From positions 1 through 41,238 of the forward strand of contig JABMNR010000063.1 of the NCBI GenBank assembly GCA_013203465.1: a stretch of 41,238 nucleotides of DNA. Direction: 5' to 3'. This DNA is from Alphaproteobacteria bacterium (GTDB lineage Bacteria > Pseudomonadota > Alphaproteobacteria > Thalassobaculales > Thalassobaculaceae). Below are positions 1-8,171 of this stretch, in pieces. Each line of letters starts with the position of its first letter. The first letter of the stretch is position 1. The position numbers and the translations under genes are program-made. The notes under the pieces are model-generated. The model saw nothing but the letters and a program-made list of their open reading frames with translations, ran no database searches and had not been told where the DNA came from.

Positions 1-335
1 AGTTCCTGCCAGCCGCCGCGGAGGTTGACGACGACCGCCTGGGCCTCGCCGCCTTGGGCCTGGATGGCACCGCGCACGGTGACGGGGATGGCGTCGCGGC
101 CGAGCAGACCGAAGGTCGCGAACACGGCATCATCCAATTCCGCCAGCATCAGCGTGGCTTCGAGCGCCTCCATTCCCATGTCGAGGCGGATCGGCGCGTC
201 CATGCCGCCGGCACGGTGCTCCTCGGTCTTGACGGTCAGCTTCGGCAGGGTGATCTCGTCGACGCGGCCGGCATAACCGCGACCGTCGACGAAGAGGTTG
301 AGGTTCTTCAGCACGCGCGGCAGCTGGATCGCCAT
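1..335 (-). CDS. Phage major tail tube protein (P2 FII-like), cut by window edge
   Basis: This is the N-terminal 111 residues of a contractile-tail tube protein; the C-terminus lies beyond the left edge. The protein begins MAIQLPRVLKNLNLFVDGRG and continues with a segment carrying LPKLTVKTEEHRAGGMDAPI, the usual opening of P2 FII-type tube proteins. Family members polymerise into the inner tube through which DNA passes. The ATG at 335 overlaps the stop of the sheath gene in a TGATG arrangement, so the two are translationally coupled, as sheath and tube are in P2. What is seen: sequence, overlap and order. What is inferred: the tube role, with high confidence because of the sheath neighbour. 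Confidence 0.9.
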   Translation of the reverse strand, partial: MAIQLPRVLKNLNLFVDGRGYAGRVDEITLPKLTVKTEEHRAGGMDAPIRLDMGMEALEATLMLAELDDAVFATFGLLGRDAIPVTVRGAIQAQGGEAQAVVVNLRGGWQE

Positions 336-1531
336 CAGAGAATCTCCACGAGGTAGTCGTTCACCAGGTGCGAGCGGAAGGTGACGTGCTCGGCCGGGTA
401 TGGCGGGGTGAAGTCGAGGTTGAAGTAGACCTTGCCCTGGGCGAGGTTGGCCGGGCTGTTCAGGTCTGGATCAGGCCAGCAGCGCCCGCCGAGGATGGCG
501 CCCTGGGCCTTCAGCGACCGCAGGTAAGCGTTCACGCCCTCGCTCACGTCCTCGAGGTAGGTGCGCGTGATGTTGCGGTCGACGGCCCAGAGGTGGGCGC
601 GCAGCAGGCTGTCGTTGATGAGATCGGCGGTGCGGCGCACGGATAGGAAGGCGAACTTCGGATCGGAGGAACAGGTGCGGTTGCCCCAGAGCCGGAAACC
701 GTCCTCGCGGATGATGGTCGCGACCTCGTTCTCGTTCAGATGATTGGCCCGGCTGTTCGGGTCACCCAATGCGAAGTCGACCGGCCGGGACGTGCCGACG
801 ATGCCGAACATCTCCTGGTTCGAGGGCGACCACCAGAAGCCGCGGTCGTTGTCGATGCGGGCGATCATGCCGGCGACGCGGGCGCTCGCCGGCTCCGGCA
901 CGATGGCGCCGCCGCGCGCCACCAGCACCCAGGGATCGACGGTGTAGACGCGCGCACTGCCCCAGTCGCCGCGGAAGGCGATGGCGTCAGCGTCCGACGT
1001 GTTCGGCCCGTCGGCGACGATCACCGCGCGCAGGCGCTCGGCGATGCCGAGCAGCTCGGCGACCACCGCATTGGCGAGCGGACCGTCGGGCCCCGCGGCC
1101 TGCCGGTGGGTGAACCCTGGCGCGATCAGGATGCGTGGCGTGACGCCGAGGCGGGCCTGGGCGCCCATCAGCGCGTGGACGCCGGTGTAGACGCCGGTTC
1201 CGGGGGCCACGCCGCCGATAACGTTGGCTTCAGTCTCGGCGACGTCGGCGCCTTCAGCGACGCGAACCACCACGACCATGGCGCCGGCTTGGTCGAAGAT
1301 GCCGTCGAGGGCGGCCGGCAGGGTGCCGGCGAAATTGCCGGTGGTGTCGAGGCTGGCGAGGGCGGCGAGGGATCCAGCGACCAGGACCGGGGTGTCGAGC
1401 GGGAAGGCCGTGGGATCGGCGTCGGGTGCCGTGCCGACCAGACCGATCACCGAGGATTTCACCGTGCGGATCGGCCGTGGCCCGGTGTCGATCTCGACGA
1501 CCTCGACGCCGTGCAGGAACTGCTCGGGCAT
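335..1531 (-). CDS. Phage tail sheath protein (P2 FI-like)
   Basis: This 398-residue protein forms the contractile outer sheath of a myovirus tail. It starts MPEQFLHGVEVVEIDTGPRP, the region that threads neighbouring subunits together, followed by the typical stretch SSVIGLVGTAPDADP. The C-terminus (FTPPYPAEHVTFRSHLVNDY) is characteristic of P2-type sheaths, and the length fits P2 FI (about 396). A strong Shine-Dalgarno (GGGAGGGAGA) lies just upstream of the ATG at 1531. The tube gene follows with a one-base overlap. A hairpin just upstream separates it from the fibre genes, so sheath and tube may form their own transcription unit. Confidence 0.95.
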   Translation of the reverse strand: MPEQFLHGVEVVEIDTGPRPIRTVKSSVIGLVGTAPDADPTAFPLDTPVLVAGSLAALASLDTTGNFAGTLPAALDGIFDQAGAMVVVVRVAEGADVAETEANVIGGVAPGTGVYTGVHALMGAQARLGVTPRILIAPGFTHRQAAGPDGPLANAVVAELLGIAERLRAVIVADGPNTSDADAIAFRGDWGSARVYTVDPWVLVARGGAIVPEPASARVAGMIARIDNDRGFWWSPSNQEMFGIVGTSRPVDFALGDPNSRANHLNENEVATIIREDGFRLWGNRTCSSDPKFAFLSVRRTADLINDSLLRAHLWAVDRNITRTYLEDVSEGVNAYLRSLKAQGAILGGRCWPDPDLNSPANLAQGKVYFNLDFTPPYPAEHVTFRSHLVNDYLVEIL

Positions 1532-1557
1532 GGGGATCTCCCTCCCTCAACGTAAGA

Positions 1558-1579
1558 GACCCCGCCAGAGGGCGGGGTC
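1558..1579 (-). terminator. Hairpin between fibre-end gene and sheath gene, probable terminator
   Basis: A perfect 9-bp stem (GACCCCGCC / GGCGGGGTC) with a 4-base loop lies 28 bases after the stop of the DUF4376 gene and 27 bases before the sheath start. On the minus strand it is followed by TCTTACGTTG, a weak T-rich stretch. This suits a weak intrinsic terminator or an attenuator between the fibre cluster and the sheath-tube pair. The short U tract keeps confidence moderate. Confidence 0.55.
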
Positions 1580-1606
1580 CGGATGGCTTTTATGAAGAAG
1601 CGCTGG

Positions 1607-2161
1607 CTACGCGGCGTCGGCCGGCCAGCCCGTATCGATCTCGGCGTCGTAAACGGCGACGACGGCGGTCCAGTCGGTGGCTGCGTCCAGCAGGACGCCG
1701 ATCGCGTCTTCGCGGTCGTAGCAGGACTGGACGAACGCGCCTGCCTGCAGGCCGACAGTGATGAGGCCTGTCAGATCGAGAATGATGAAGCCGTCGAGCG
1801 TCTTCCACTTGGCACCATAGGAGCCCGGCCCGTCGCGGGCCTCGACCTCGCGTGCCAGCACCACAGCACCCGTCAGGTTGGCGCAGGCCTCCTGGTCGGT
1901 GTGGAACCGGAAGCTGCCGACCGTGACACCCCGTCCCTGCTCCTGGTAACGGCGGGCAGCCACGCGGGCTCGTGCCTGGGCTTTGATGGTGTCGAGCGAC
2001 GGCGGCCGCAGCCCGTCCTCGGTGTCGGCGACGTAGGTGGTATCGGCCCAGCTGTGAAGACTCGGCGGAACCGCTACCCAAGTCAGGTCGGGATGGAACC
2101 GGTCTGACGGATCCTCGCTGGTGAACTCGACGGCCAAGCCGTTGTCGATCCGCGCCCACAT
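1607..2161 (-). CDS. DUF4376-type phage tail protein, possible fibre assembly role
   Basis: This 184-residue protein starts MWARIDNGLAVEF. Its C-terminal two thirds (about residues 55-165) resemble the DUF4376 domain found at the end of tail fibre operons: a helical segment IKAQARARVAARRYQEQG, then VTVGSFRFHTDQEAC and a DGFIILDLTGL stretch. Proteins of this type often accompany fibres and may act in fibre assembly or as a fibre tip; the exact role is not established. I chose the ATG at 2161 because it lies two bases after the stop of the upstream fibre gene; an ATG five codons earlier would overlap that gene. It is the last gene before the hairpin at 1558-1579. Confidence 0.7.
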   Translation of the reverse strand: MWARIDNGLAVEFTSEDPSDRFHPDLTWVAVPPSLHSWADTTYVADTEDGLRPPSLDTIKAQARARVAARRYQEQGRGVTVGSFRFHTDQEACANLTGAVVLAREVEARDGPGSYGAKWKTLDGFIILDLTGLITVGLQAGAFVQSCYDREDAIGVLLDAATDWTAVVAVYDAEIDTGWPADAA

Positions 2162-2163
2162 GA

Positions 2164-4560
2164 TCAGCCTCCCCAAGTGATGGTGACCCGCCCGACACCG
2201 CCCAGCCCATTGCCACCGCCGCCACCCTGCCCGGCCCCGTCGTTCAGGGCGCCGGCACCGGAGCCACGCATCCAGCCGCCACCGCCGCCGCCACCGATGC
2301 CGATGGCGTTACCGCCGTCGGTCGCGTCACCCGACTGGTTGTCGCTCTCGCCCATGCCGCCGGCCCCACCGGTACCGTTCAGAGTGCTTCCGCCAGCACC
2401 AACCCCGCCCGCACCACCGCTGCGATTGGGGTCGCTGCCTCCGGCTGCACCGCCGGTCGCAGACAGGAACGACCCGAAGCTGCTGGAGCCGCCATTGGGG
2501 TTGCCGGAGGGGGTACCGCCGGCACCAATCGTCACGGCGTAACCGGTGCCGGGGATCACGGTGTAGGTGCCCATGGCACCGCCACCTCCGCCGCCACCTC
2601 CGGGTGATGGCCCACCTCCATAGTCGTTGCCGCCGGCACCGCCAGCGCCGATCACCTTGACGGTGACGCTGGTGACACCGGCCGGAGCGGTCCAGGTGAA
2701 GGTTCCCGAGCTCGCGTAGGCCGTGGATCCGGATGGCAGACGGGTGGTGAAGCTGGTTGGCGCCGACCACGGCCCCCAGCCGGTGACGAGGCCCTTGTGG
2801 CGGGCACGCCAGTGATAGGTCGTCAGCGCCACGAGGCCGCTGGACGCCACATGCGACGTCAGATCGGCAGTCTCCGCGCTGTCATAGACGATGGTCGCGA
2901 AGCCGCTGTCCGTCGCCACATGGAACTGCGACTTGGCGTGGGTGTCGCCGCCGCCTGGAATGTAGAACGCCGAGGTCTGGAGGGTCGGCGCCACCGCCAC
3001 GTCGGTCGCCCCGTTCGCCGGCGCGGTGTTGGTCGGTGCTGCCGGCACCGCCTGGGTGCTGAAGCCGGTCGGGCTGGAGTATGGCGACCAGCCGAGTGCG
3101 GCCCCCTTGTAGCGGACCCGGAAGAAATAGGCGGTCTGATCCTGCAGGATGCCGGCCGGGACCGCGTGACTGGTCTTGCTGGACGAGGTCTCTCCGGTAT
3201 CGAGCACGATTGCGGTGAAGGCGCTGTCGGTGGCCACCTGCCACTGCGACGCCGCGTGGGTGTCCGTGCCGCCGATCACCGTGAAGGCCGATGCCTGCAG
3301 GGTCGGCACGACCGACGCGCTGGTGGTTCCGGCGGCCGGCGCGGTGTTGGTCGGCTGCTGGATATACTGGAACACCGACCCGGTGGTGAAGGCGGAGGGC
3401 TCGGACCAGGGTGACCATGTGCCGTCCGCGTCCTGATAGCGGAGCTGCCAGAAGTACACGGTGTCCACGGCCAGGTTGCCGGCGGGAATGGTGTGGGTGT
3501 TGCTCGCGATACCCAACAGCGACGAGTACACGACGTTGACCATCTCGGCCTCGGTCGCCACCCGGAACTCCTGCTTGTCCTGGGCGATGCCGTAAAGGCT
3601 CCGGTAGGCGCTGCCCACCAGCGGGACGGTATCGTTCAGGCCGGAGGCGCCGTCGGCCGGGGACAGGTTCACCGGCTGGGCCACGTCCCAGGCCCGTCCA
3701 GCCGCATCGCCGGGGAAGGCCACCATGTGGAACACCGTCATGTCCCTGGCGGAGGGACCATTGGCCATTTCCAGGCGGAACTCGACCAGGCTTCCGCCGA
3801 CCACCCGGTACTCCTCGTCGCGGGAGTTCTCCGCGCGGGCGACCGTTCCGAGCAGGGTGGCGTCCTGCCAGGCACCACCCGTGCCGGCGACCCGGTACTG
3901 AAGGCCAAGCATGCCGTCGCTGTCGTCGCGGCGGATAACCACGCGACCATCGCCGTAGTAGCGCAGCGACCGCACCGGGCGGGAGTAGAAGACGCCGCCA
4001 TTCTTCGCGACCGCGTAGCCAGCACGGACGTCCCACGATGTGCGGGCCAGGGTCGCGCCGGAGAGGCTGACCGACAGCACCTCGCTCGCGCGGAACCGCA
4101 CAGGCGACAGGACCGCGGATACCGTCACCGGATAGGCGACGCCAGTACCGGAATAGATCGCGTAGGTGCCGCCCACCTGGAGTTCCGAGGTATCCGACAC
4201 ATCGATGCTCTCGTCACCGGCGACGGTCTGCACGACCGTGACCGGGTCCATGTCGCGCCACTCGAAGCCCTGCGAGAACAGCTCGAAGTCGTAGCCCTCG
4301 TCCCCGTACTCCCAAGCGAGCGGTACTGCCCGGCCGACGGACCCGACCGAGCTCGCCTCAAGCGTCTCGACCCGGGCGTCGACCGCACTCACGGCCGATG
4401 CAGTGCTGTCGGCTCGCTGCTTCAGGTACAGGGTGCGTTCCGCCAGCTGCTTGTGCGGGAGGTTGTCGACTCCGTCCGGACCGCCCGCGACCGGGTCGTC
4501 CACGGCCAGTTCGTAGACCTCCGGGAAGCCCGGCGTGGTCACATCGGGAAGGTTCGCCAT
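2164..4560 (-). CDS. Tail fibre protein with FN3-like repeats and glycine-rich C-terminal domain
   Basis: A 798-residue protein. The N-terminus (MANLPDVTTPGFPEVYELAV) contains PHKQLAERTLYLKQRAD, typical of the baseplate-attachment end of tail fibres. The middle (about residues 290-610) holds three or four repeated modules of roughly 90-100 residues with recurring motifs such as QWQVATDSAFTAIVLDTGE, QFHVATDSGFATIVYDSAE and VYFWQLRYQDADGTWSPWSE, which look like fibronectin-III beta sandwiches. The last 190 residues are a glycine-rich domain opening with GTFTWTAPAGVTSVTVKVIG and ending RVTITWGG, common at the receptor-binding ends of phage fibres. It is probably a host-recognition protein. A related but shorter glycine-rich protein is encoded just upstream. 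I see no RTX-type calcium nonapeptides in the glycine-rich part. Confidence 0.85.
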   Translation of the reverse strand: MANLPDVTTPGFPEVYELAVDDPVAGGPDGVDNLPHKQLAERTLYLKQRADSTASAVSAVDARVETLEASSVGSVGRAVPLAWEYGDEGYDFELFSQGFEWRDMDPVTVVQTVAGDESIDVSDTSELQVGGTYAIYSGTGVAYPVTVSAVLSPVRFRASEVLSVSLSGATLARTSWDVRAGYAVAKNGGVFYSRPVRSLRYYGDGRVVIRRDDSDGMLGLQYRVAGTGGAWQDATLLGTVARAENSRDEEYRVVGGSLVEFRLEMANGPSARDMTVFHMVAFPGDAAGRAWDVAQPVNLSPADGASGLNDTVPLVGSAYRSLYGIAQDKQEFRVATEAEMVNVVYSSLLGIASNTHTIPAGNLAVDTVYFWQLRYQDADGTWSPWSEPSAFTTGSVFQYIQQPTNTAPAAGTTSASVVPTLQASAFTVIGGTDTHAASQWQVATDSAFTAIVLDTGETSSSKTSHAVPAGILQDQTAYFFRVRYKGAALGWSPYSSPTGFSTQAVPAAPTNTAPANGATDVAVAPTLQTSAFYIPGGGDTHAKSQFHVATDSGFATIVYDSAETADLTSHVASSGLVALTTYHWRARHKGLVTGWGPWSAPTSFTTRLPSGSTAYASSGTFTWTAPAGVTSVTVKVIGAGGAGGNDYGGGPSPGGGGGGGGAMGTYTVIPGTGYAVTIGAGGTPSGNPNGGSSSFGSFLSATGGAAGGSDPNRSGGAGGVGAGGSTLNGTGGAGGMGESDNQSGDATDGGNAIGIGGGGGGGWMRGSGAGALNDGAGQGGGGGNGLGGVGRVTITWGG

Positions 4561-4572
4561 GTCGTGTGTTCC

Positions 4573-4923
4573 TCAGACCAGCAGTTCCCAGCTGTCCCCG
4601 ATCGCCATGTCCGGGGTCTTCACGATCGGGTTGCGCACCTTGCGGGCGACAAGCTGTCCATCCGCGGTGAACAGGCCGATCTCGGTGATCGCCATGCCGT
4701 TAGCCTCGCCGCGCAGCAGCTTGTAGGTGAAGCGCAGCAGACGGGGGTTCGCGGGGTCCATCTCGAAGCCGGACAGCGCCTTGACGTAGGCGCCGGTGAG
4801 CGCGGTATCGCCCGCAGCCTCGGGAGCGGTTCCGATCCCGAAGCCGATCCGTGCGACCACCTTGTCGGCGTTCCCCGTCGCCAGCAGTTCGCGCAGGGTC
4901 GTGTAATAGCCGTCGACGATCAC
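4573..4923 (-). CDS. Small phage tail-associated protein, function unknown
   Basis: A 116-residue protein lying between two glycine-rich fibre genes. I chose the GTG at 4923 (MIVDGYYTTLRELLATG) because AGGAGG stands six bases upstream of it; an ATG 18 bases earlier would place that Shine-Dalgarno inside the gene. The sequence looks like a compact beta-rich fold (ADKVVARIGFGIGTAPEA, LLRFTYKLLRGEANGMAITE, IGLFTADGQLVARKV). No membrane segment or catalytic motif is visible. The pattern is reminiscent of small proteins in fibre clusters of contractile-tail phages, but I cannot name the family. Context suggests a fibre connector or a fibre assembly helper. Confidence 0.65.
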   Translation of the reverse strand: MIVDGYYTTLRELLATGNADKVVARIGFGIGTAPEAAGDTALTGAYVKALSGFEMDPANPRLLRFTYKLLRGEANGMAITEIGLFTADGQLVARKVRNPIVKTPDMAIGDSWELLV

Positions 4924-5000
4924 GGGCCACCTCCTGGACATCGGATGTTTGATTGATTGCGGGACTGGCAGGCCGAACGAGCGGCAGATCTGTCGGGCGC

Positions 5001-6074
5001 CTACAAGACGCTGAACGTGCCCGCCCCGGCAAACGTGTGGTAGGTGAAGACCCCATCGGTCGTGATGGCGCCGCCACTGGCTTTCACGGTTGTGCCGGAG
5101 TAGGCGAGGACCACGCAGCCGGCAGCACCGCCGCCGCCGTTGGACCCACCGTAGTTGGGACCGCCACCCCCTCCGCCGCCACGGGCGGTAGCGCTCTGCC
5201 CAGGGCCGTAAACGCCGTTGCCCATGACGCCCGCACCGGCACCTGGACCGCCTGCGTTACCAGCGGAGCCGGCCTCGGTTCGCGCTCCAGCGCCACCGCC
5301 GGAGCCATAGTCGAGGCCGTCTATCCAGGTGTGGCCGGCACCGCCATTCCGGCCGGGGGCCGCTGCGCCTGCGCCGCCGCCGCCGCCGCCAACCCAGTTG
5401 ATACCCACAGCCGAATAGCCGTTGTTCCCGAGGTAGGAGCCCGTCTTTGAGCCTGCTGGGCCTCCCGATCCATCGTTGTCGCCTGCGCCACCGCCGCCGC
5501 TACCGCCATTTCCACCACCGCCACTGCCAGTGCCGCCGACACCGCCGGCGATGACCGTGATGCCGTTCGCGACGGTGTTCTGTCCGGGCCCGCCGACCGA
5601 GGTGACGACGAACGTGTCGTTCGTCGTCAGCACCAGGGACGCGTGATAGACCTCGCCACCGCCTCCACCACCGCCGATGTTCGATCCGCCGTTACCGCCA
5701 CCGGCCACCATGATGGTGTTGACCGTCAGCGGTGTGACGGCCGATGTGGCGAAACCGATCGCGGGCGCCCAGGGGCTGGTCGAGGCATCGGCATAGTTCG
5801 CCCGCCATCGTGCGTAGTAGGCGGTTGCGATCGCGAGCGTGCTCGCCGGAACCGTTGCGGTGAACGGATCGGCCACCTGACCAAGGCTCTGCCAGACGAC
5901 CGTCGAGAAGCTCGGAGAAGCTGATACTTGCCAGTCCGTGCTCACCACAACCGACCGGCCGACGATGGTGTGCGACTGGCTCGCAACGACTTCGGCACCT
6001 TGGTATATCGACCCGCTGGAGAGCGTCAGGAGGGTGGGGCCGGTGCCGGACGCCCTATAATGCCGGAACGCCAT
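5001..6074 (-). CDS. Second glycine-rich tail fibre protein
   Basis: A 357-residue protein. Residues 1-130 hold one module like the FN3-like repeats of the larger fibre (TDWQVSASPSFSTVVWQSLG, YYARWRANYADASTSPWAPA). The remaining two thirds are a glycine-rich domain (NTIMVAGGGNGGSNIGGGGG, later GGGGGGPNYGGSNGGGGAAG) closing with GCVVLAYSGTTVKASGG and GVFTYHTFAGAGTFSVL. It shares the architecture of the 2164-4560 protein without the long N-terminal part, so the two are probably paralogous receptor-binding modules. GGAGGGTGAGG precedes the ATG at 6074 and overlaps the stop of the fibre gene upstream, indicating translational coupling. Confidence 0.8.
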   Translation of the reverse strand: MAFRHYRASGTGPTLLTLSSGSIYQGAEVVASQSHTIVGRSVVVSTDWQVSASPSFSTVVWQSLGQVADPFTATVPASTLAIATAYYARWRANYADASTSPWAPAIGFATSAVTPLTVNTIMVAGGGNGGSNIGGGGGGGEVYHASLVLTTNDTFVVTSVGGPGQNTVANGITVIAGGVGGTGSGGGGNGGSGGGGAGDNDGSGGPAGSKTGSYLGNNGYSAVGINWVGGGGGGAGAAAPGRNGGAGHTWIDGLDYGSGGGAGARTEAGSAGNAGGPGAGAGVMGNGVYGPGQSATARGGGGGGGPNYGGSNGGGGAAGCVVLAYSGTTVKASGGAITTDGVFTYHTFAGAGTFSVL

Positions 6075-6077
6075 GCC

Positions 6078-8168
6078 TCACCCTCCGAACCACACTTCCA
6101 GGCCTTCGCAGCCATCGACTGCGGTCACGTTCAGGTAGAGCCGCTCGCCAGCCGCCACGACGTGCGACACAGCCGCATCGACGGCTGCAGATGTCGACAC
6201 GGACAGCGTGGCCAGCACCCCGCCATCGTCGCGAAGTTCCACCGTCGCGGTGCCGACGGTGCAGATGTGCCGGATCATCTCGATCCGTCGTGCCGCCGGC
6301 AGCGAGCGCGCGTAGTCGTAGGTCCCGACCGCGGGCGCCTCGATGCCGATGCCGTCGAAGGTGTCGGCCTTCTGCTGGAAATCGGTCCCCTGGACGCCGT
6401 CGAGCAGGTCGGCGTCGAGACCCGAGCCGAGCCCGTCGGTACCGGACGTCCAGACGGTCAGCCAGCCGCCCCATCCCCCGTTCTGCAGGACACGCAGGTA
6501 AGCGCGCCCGACGGCAGTGTCGGATACCGCCAGCTGGACGCCGTACCCGCCGCTGCGGGCGGTCGTCGACTTGATCCAGTGCCAACCCTGGGTCACACCG
6601 TCGATATTGGAGTCGCCGCTGGAGAAGCCCTCCGGTGCCGCGTTCGGATCGGACGTCGTGTGCGCGTTGGTGTACCGGGCAAAGCTGCTCGCCTGGACGC
6701 CGTCCAGCAGGTCTGCGTCGAGCCCGGAACCGGTCCCGTCCACCGACTTGATCGCGTCGAGGATCTCGCCAGCCGTCTGATCGGCGGTCGCACCACTCTC
6801 CACCGCGTCGAGCTTGGCCTTGTCGCCAGGCGCCATGAACCCGGCGAACCCACTCGTCGCCAGCCCGTGCGAATGCCCCGACCATGCTGCGCCGACGTCC
6901 GTGTGGGACAGCACCACGGCACCGGCCTGACCGTTGACCGACTGCACGGCATTAGGCTCGGCACCGTCGGTGACGCCGTCGAGCTTGGCCTTGTCGGCGG
7001 CCGACATGAAGCCGGCCATGGCTTGGGTGGCTGCTGCATGCGCTGCCCCGGCCGCCCCGACGTGGCTGGAGGGCGCTGCTCCCACATGCGTGGCGGTCAG
7101 TACCACCGCCCCCGCCATCGCGTTGACGGACTGCACCGGCGCCTGGCCGGCGGTGATGAACCCCGCATCGTTGGCGAATGCGGACAGGACCGTCGGCTTG
7201 CCGAGCAGATCCGCGTACTGGCCGGACAGCGCCACCACCGCCAGTTCCGCCGTAGACAGCGTGGTGTTCGCCCATGCGGCCGCCCCAGGCGACGCATCCA
7301 CGCAGCGATAGGCTTCGTCACCGAGCACGTCGATCCACAGAGACCCGACTGTCCAGCCGGCAGTGGCGTCGTCCGACGCGTTCGGTGCCCGGATGGCGTC
7401 GACATTGTATGGAAGGGTGTTGTTCACCTTGGCGGCCAGAGCCGCTTCCAGTTGCCCTTCCGTCACGCTCCCAGTCAGGCTCCCGAAGCTGCCCGCGATC
7501 GCGACTGGCGCCAGATCGGCCGGCTGCACGGCGGTATCCGCCTTGGCGCCCTGAGCCGCCGTCGCGTAGGCGGTGGCGTCGGTGGAGGCGGCGGTCCCCA
7601 GGACCGGGACACCCACCAGGTCGCCGTAGCTCCCTGACGTGGCGACGGGGGCCAGGTCGGCTGGCTGCACCGCGGTATCGGCCTTCGCGCCCTGGGCGGC
7701 ACCGGCGAATGCCTCGACGTTCTGCGCCGCCGCCGTGCCCAATGCCGGCCGCCCCGTCAGGTCTGAATAGACGCCCGTCCGCGCGACCTGCGGGAGTGCC
7801 GTTATCAGACCCTGAGCCTGCTGGAACGTCACCGGCATCAACGCCGCAGTCGCGTTGCCGTGAAGCGTGAGCGGGCCGGTCAGCGTGCCGCCAGCCAGCG
7901 GAACAGCGCCGATATCGCCAGCGCTGCCGGGGATCGTCGGCCGGTGCTGAAGGTGGAAGTACGACCCCGACAGGGCGACCTGGGCCAACTGTGTCAGGCG
8001 CACCGCATCGGCCGGCAATGCGATGCCGGCAGCGAGCGCCGCCTCCAACCCCACCAACTGATCCTGCAGGGCCTCGAGTTCCGCCTTGATGGTTGCGAAC
8101 TGGCGGCGCAGGCGCGCGGTATCGGCGTTGCCGGTTCTCGGCACCGTGGGATCAACGGCACTGGCCAA
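6078..8168 (-). CDS. Long tail fibre protein with internal repeats
   Basis: A 696-residue protein. The N-terminus (about residues 10-60) looks alpha-helical: TARLRRQFATIKAELEALQD, LVGLEAALAAGIALPADAVR. Two copies of a module containing AAQGAKADTAVQPADLAPVA follow, then repeated segments with ADKAKLDGV and NAVQSVNGQAGAVVL, and two copies of GSGLDADLLDGVQ. These are hallmark repeats of trimeric side-tail fibre shafts. The C-terminal 100 residues (GIGIEAPAVGTYDYARSL onward) are non-repetitive and may be the tip. It follows tail protein I by three bases, the position of fibre gene H in P2-like phages, so it is probably the main fibre. Confidence 0.85.
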   Translation of the reverse strand: MASAVDPTVPRTGNADTARLRRQFATIKAELEALQDQLVGLEAALAAGIALPADAVRLTQLAQVALSGSYFHLQHRPTIPGSAGDIGAVPLAGGTLTGPLTLHGNATAALMPVTFQQAQGLITALPQVARTGVYSDLTGRPALGTAAAQNVEAFAGAAQGAKADTAVQPADLAPVATSGSYGDLVGVPVLGTAASTDATAYATAAQGAKADTAVQPADLAPVAIAGSFGSLTGSVTEGQLEAALAAKVNNTLPYNVDAIRAPNASDDATAGWTVGSLWIDVLGDEAYRCVDASPGAAAWANTTLSTAELAVVALSGQYADLLGKPTVLSAFANDAGFITAGQAPVQSVNAMAGAVVLTATHVGAAPSSHVGAAGAAHAAATQAMAGFMSAADKAKLDGVTDGAEPNAVQSVNGQAGAVVLSHTDVGAAWSGHSHGLATSGFAGFMAPGDKAKLDAVESGATADQTAGEILDAIKSVDGTGSGLDADLLDGVQASSFARYTNAHTTSDPNAAPEGFSSGDSNIDGVTQGWHWIKSTTARSGGYGVQLAVSDTAVGRAYLRVLQNGGWGGWLTVWTSGTDGLGSGLDADLLDGVQGTDFQQKADTFDGIGIEAPAVGTYDYARSLPAARRIEMIRHICTVGTATVELRDDGGVLATLSVSTSAAVDAAVSHVVAAGERLYLNVTAVDGCEGLEVWFGG

Positions 8169-8171
8169 GGG

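Noticed and set aside
2164..6074. RTX toxin or adhesin from the glycine-rich regions
   Set aside because: The calcium-binding nonapeptide GGxGxDxUx is not seen; glycine runs with a closing beta strand fit phage fibre tips.
3493..7637. Long plus-strand open frames opposite the fibre genes (487 and 569 codons)
   Set aside because: They lie antisense to well-supported fibre genes, have the Arg/Gly/Ala-rich composition produced by GC-rich shadow frames, and show no domain pattern or ribosome binding site.
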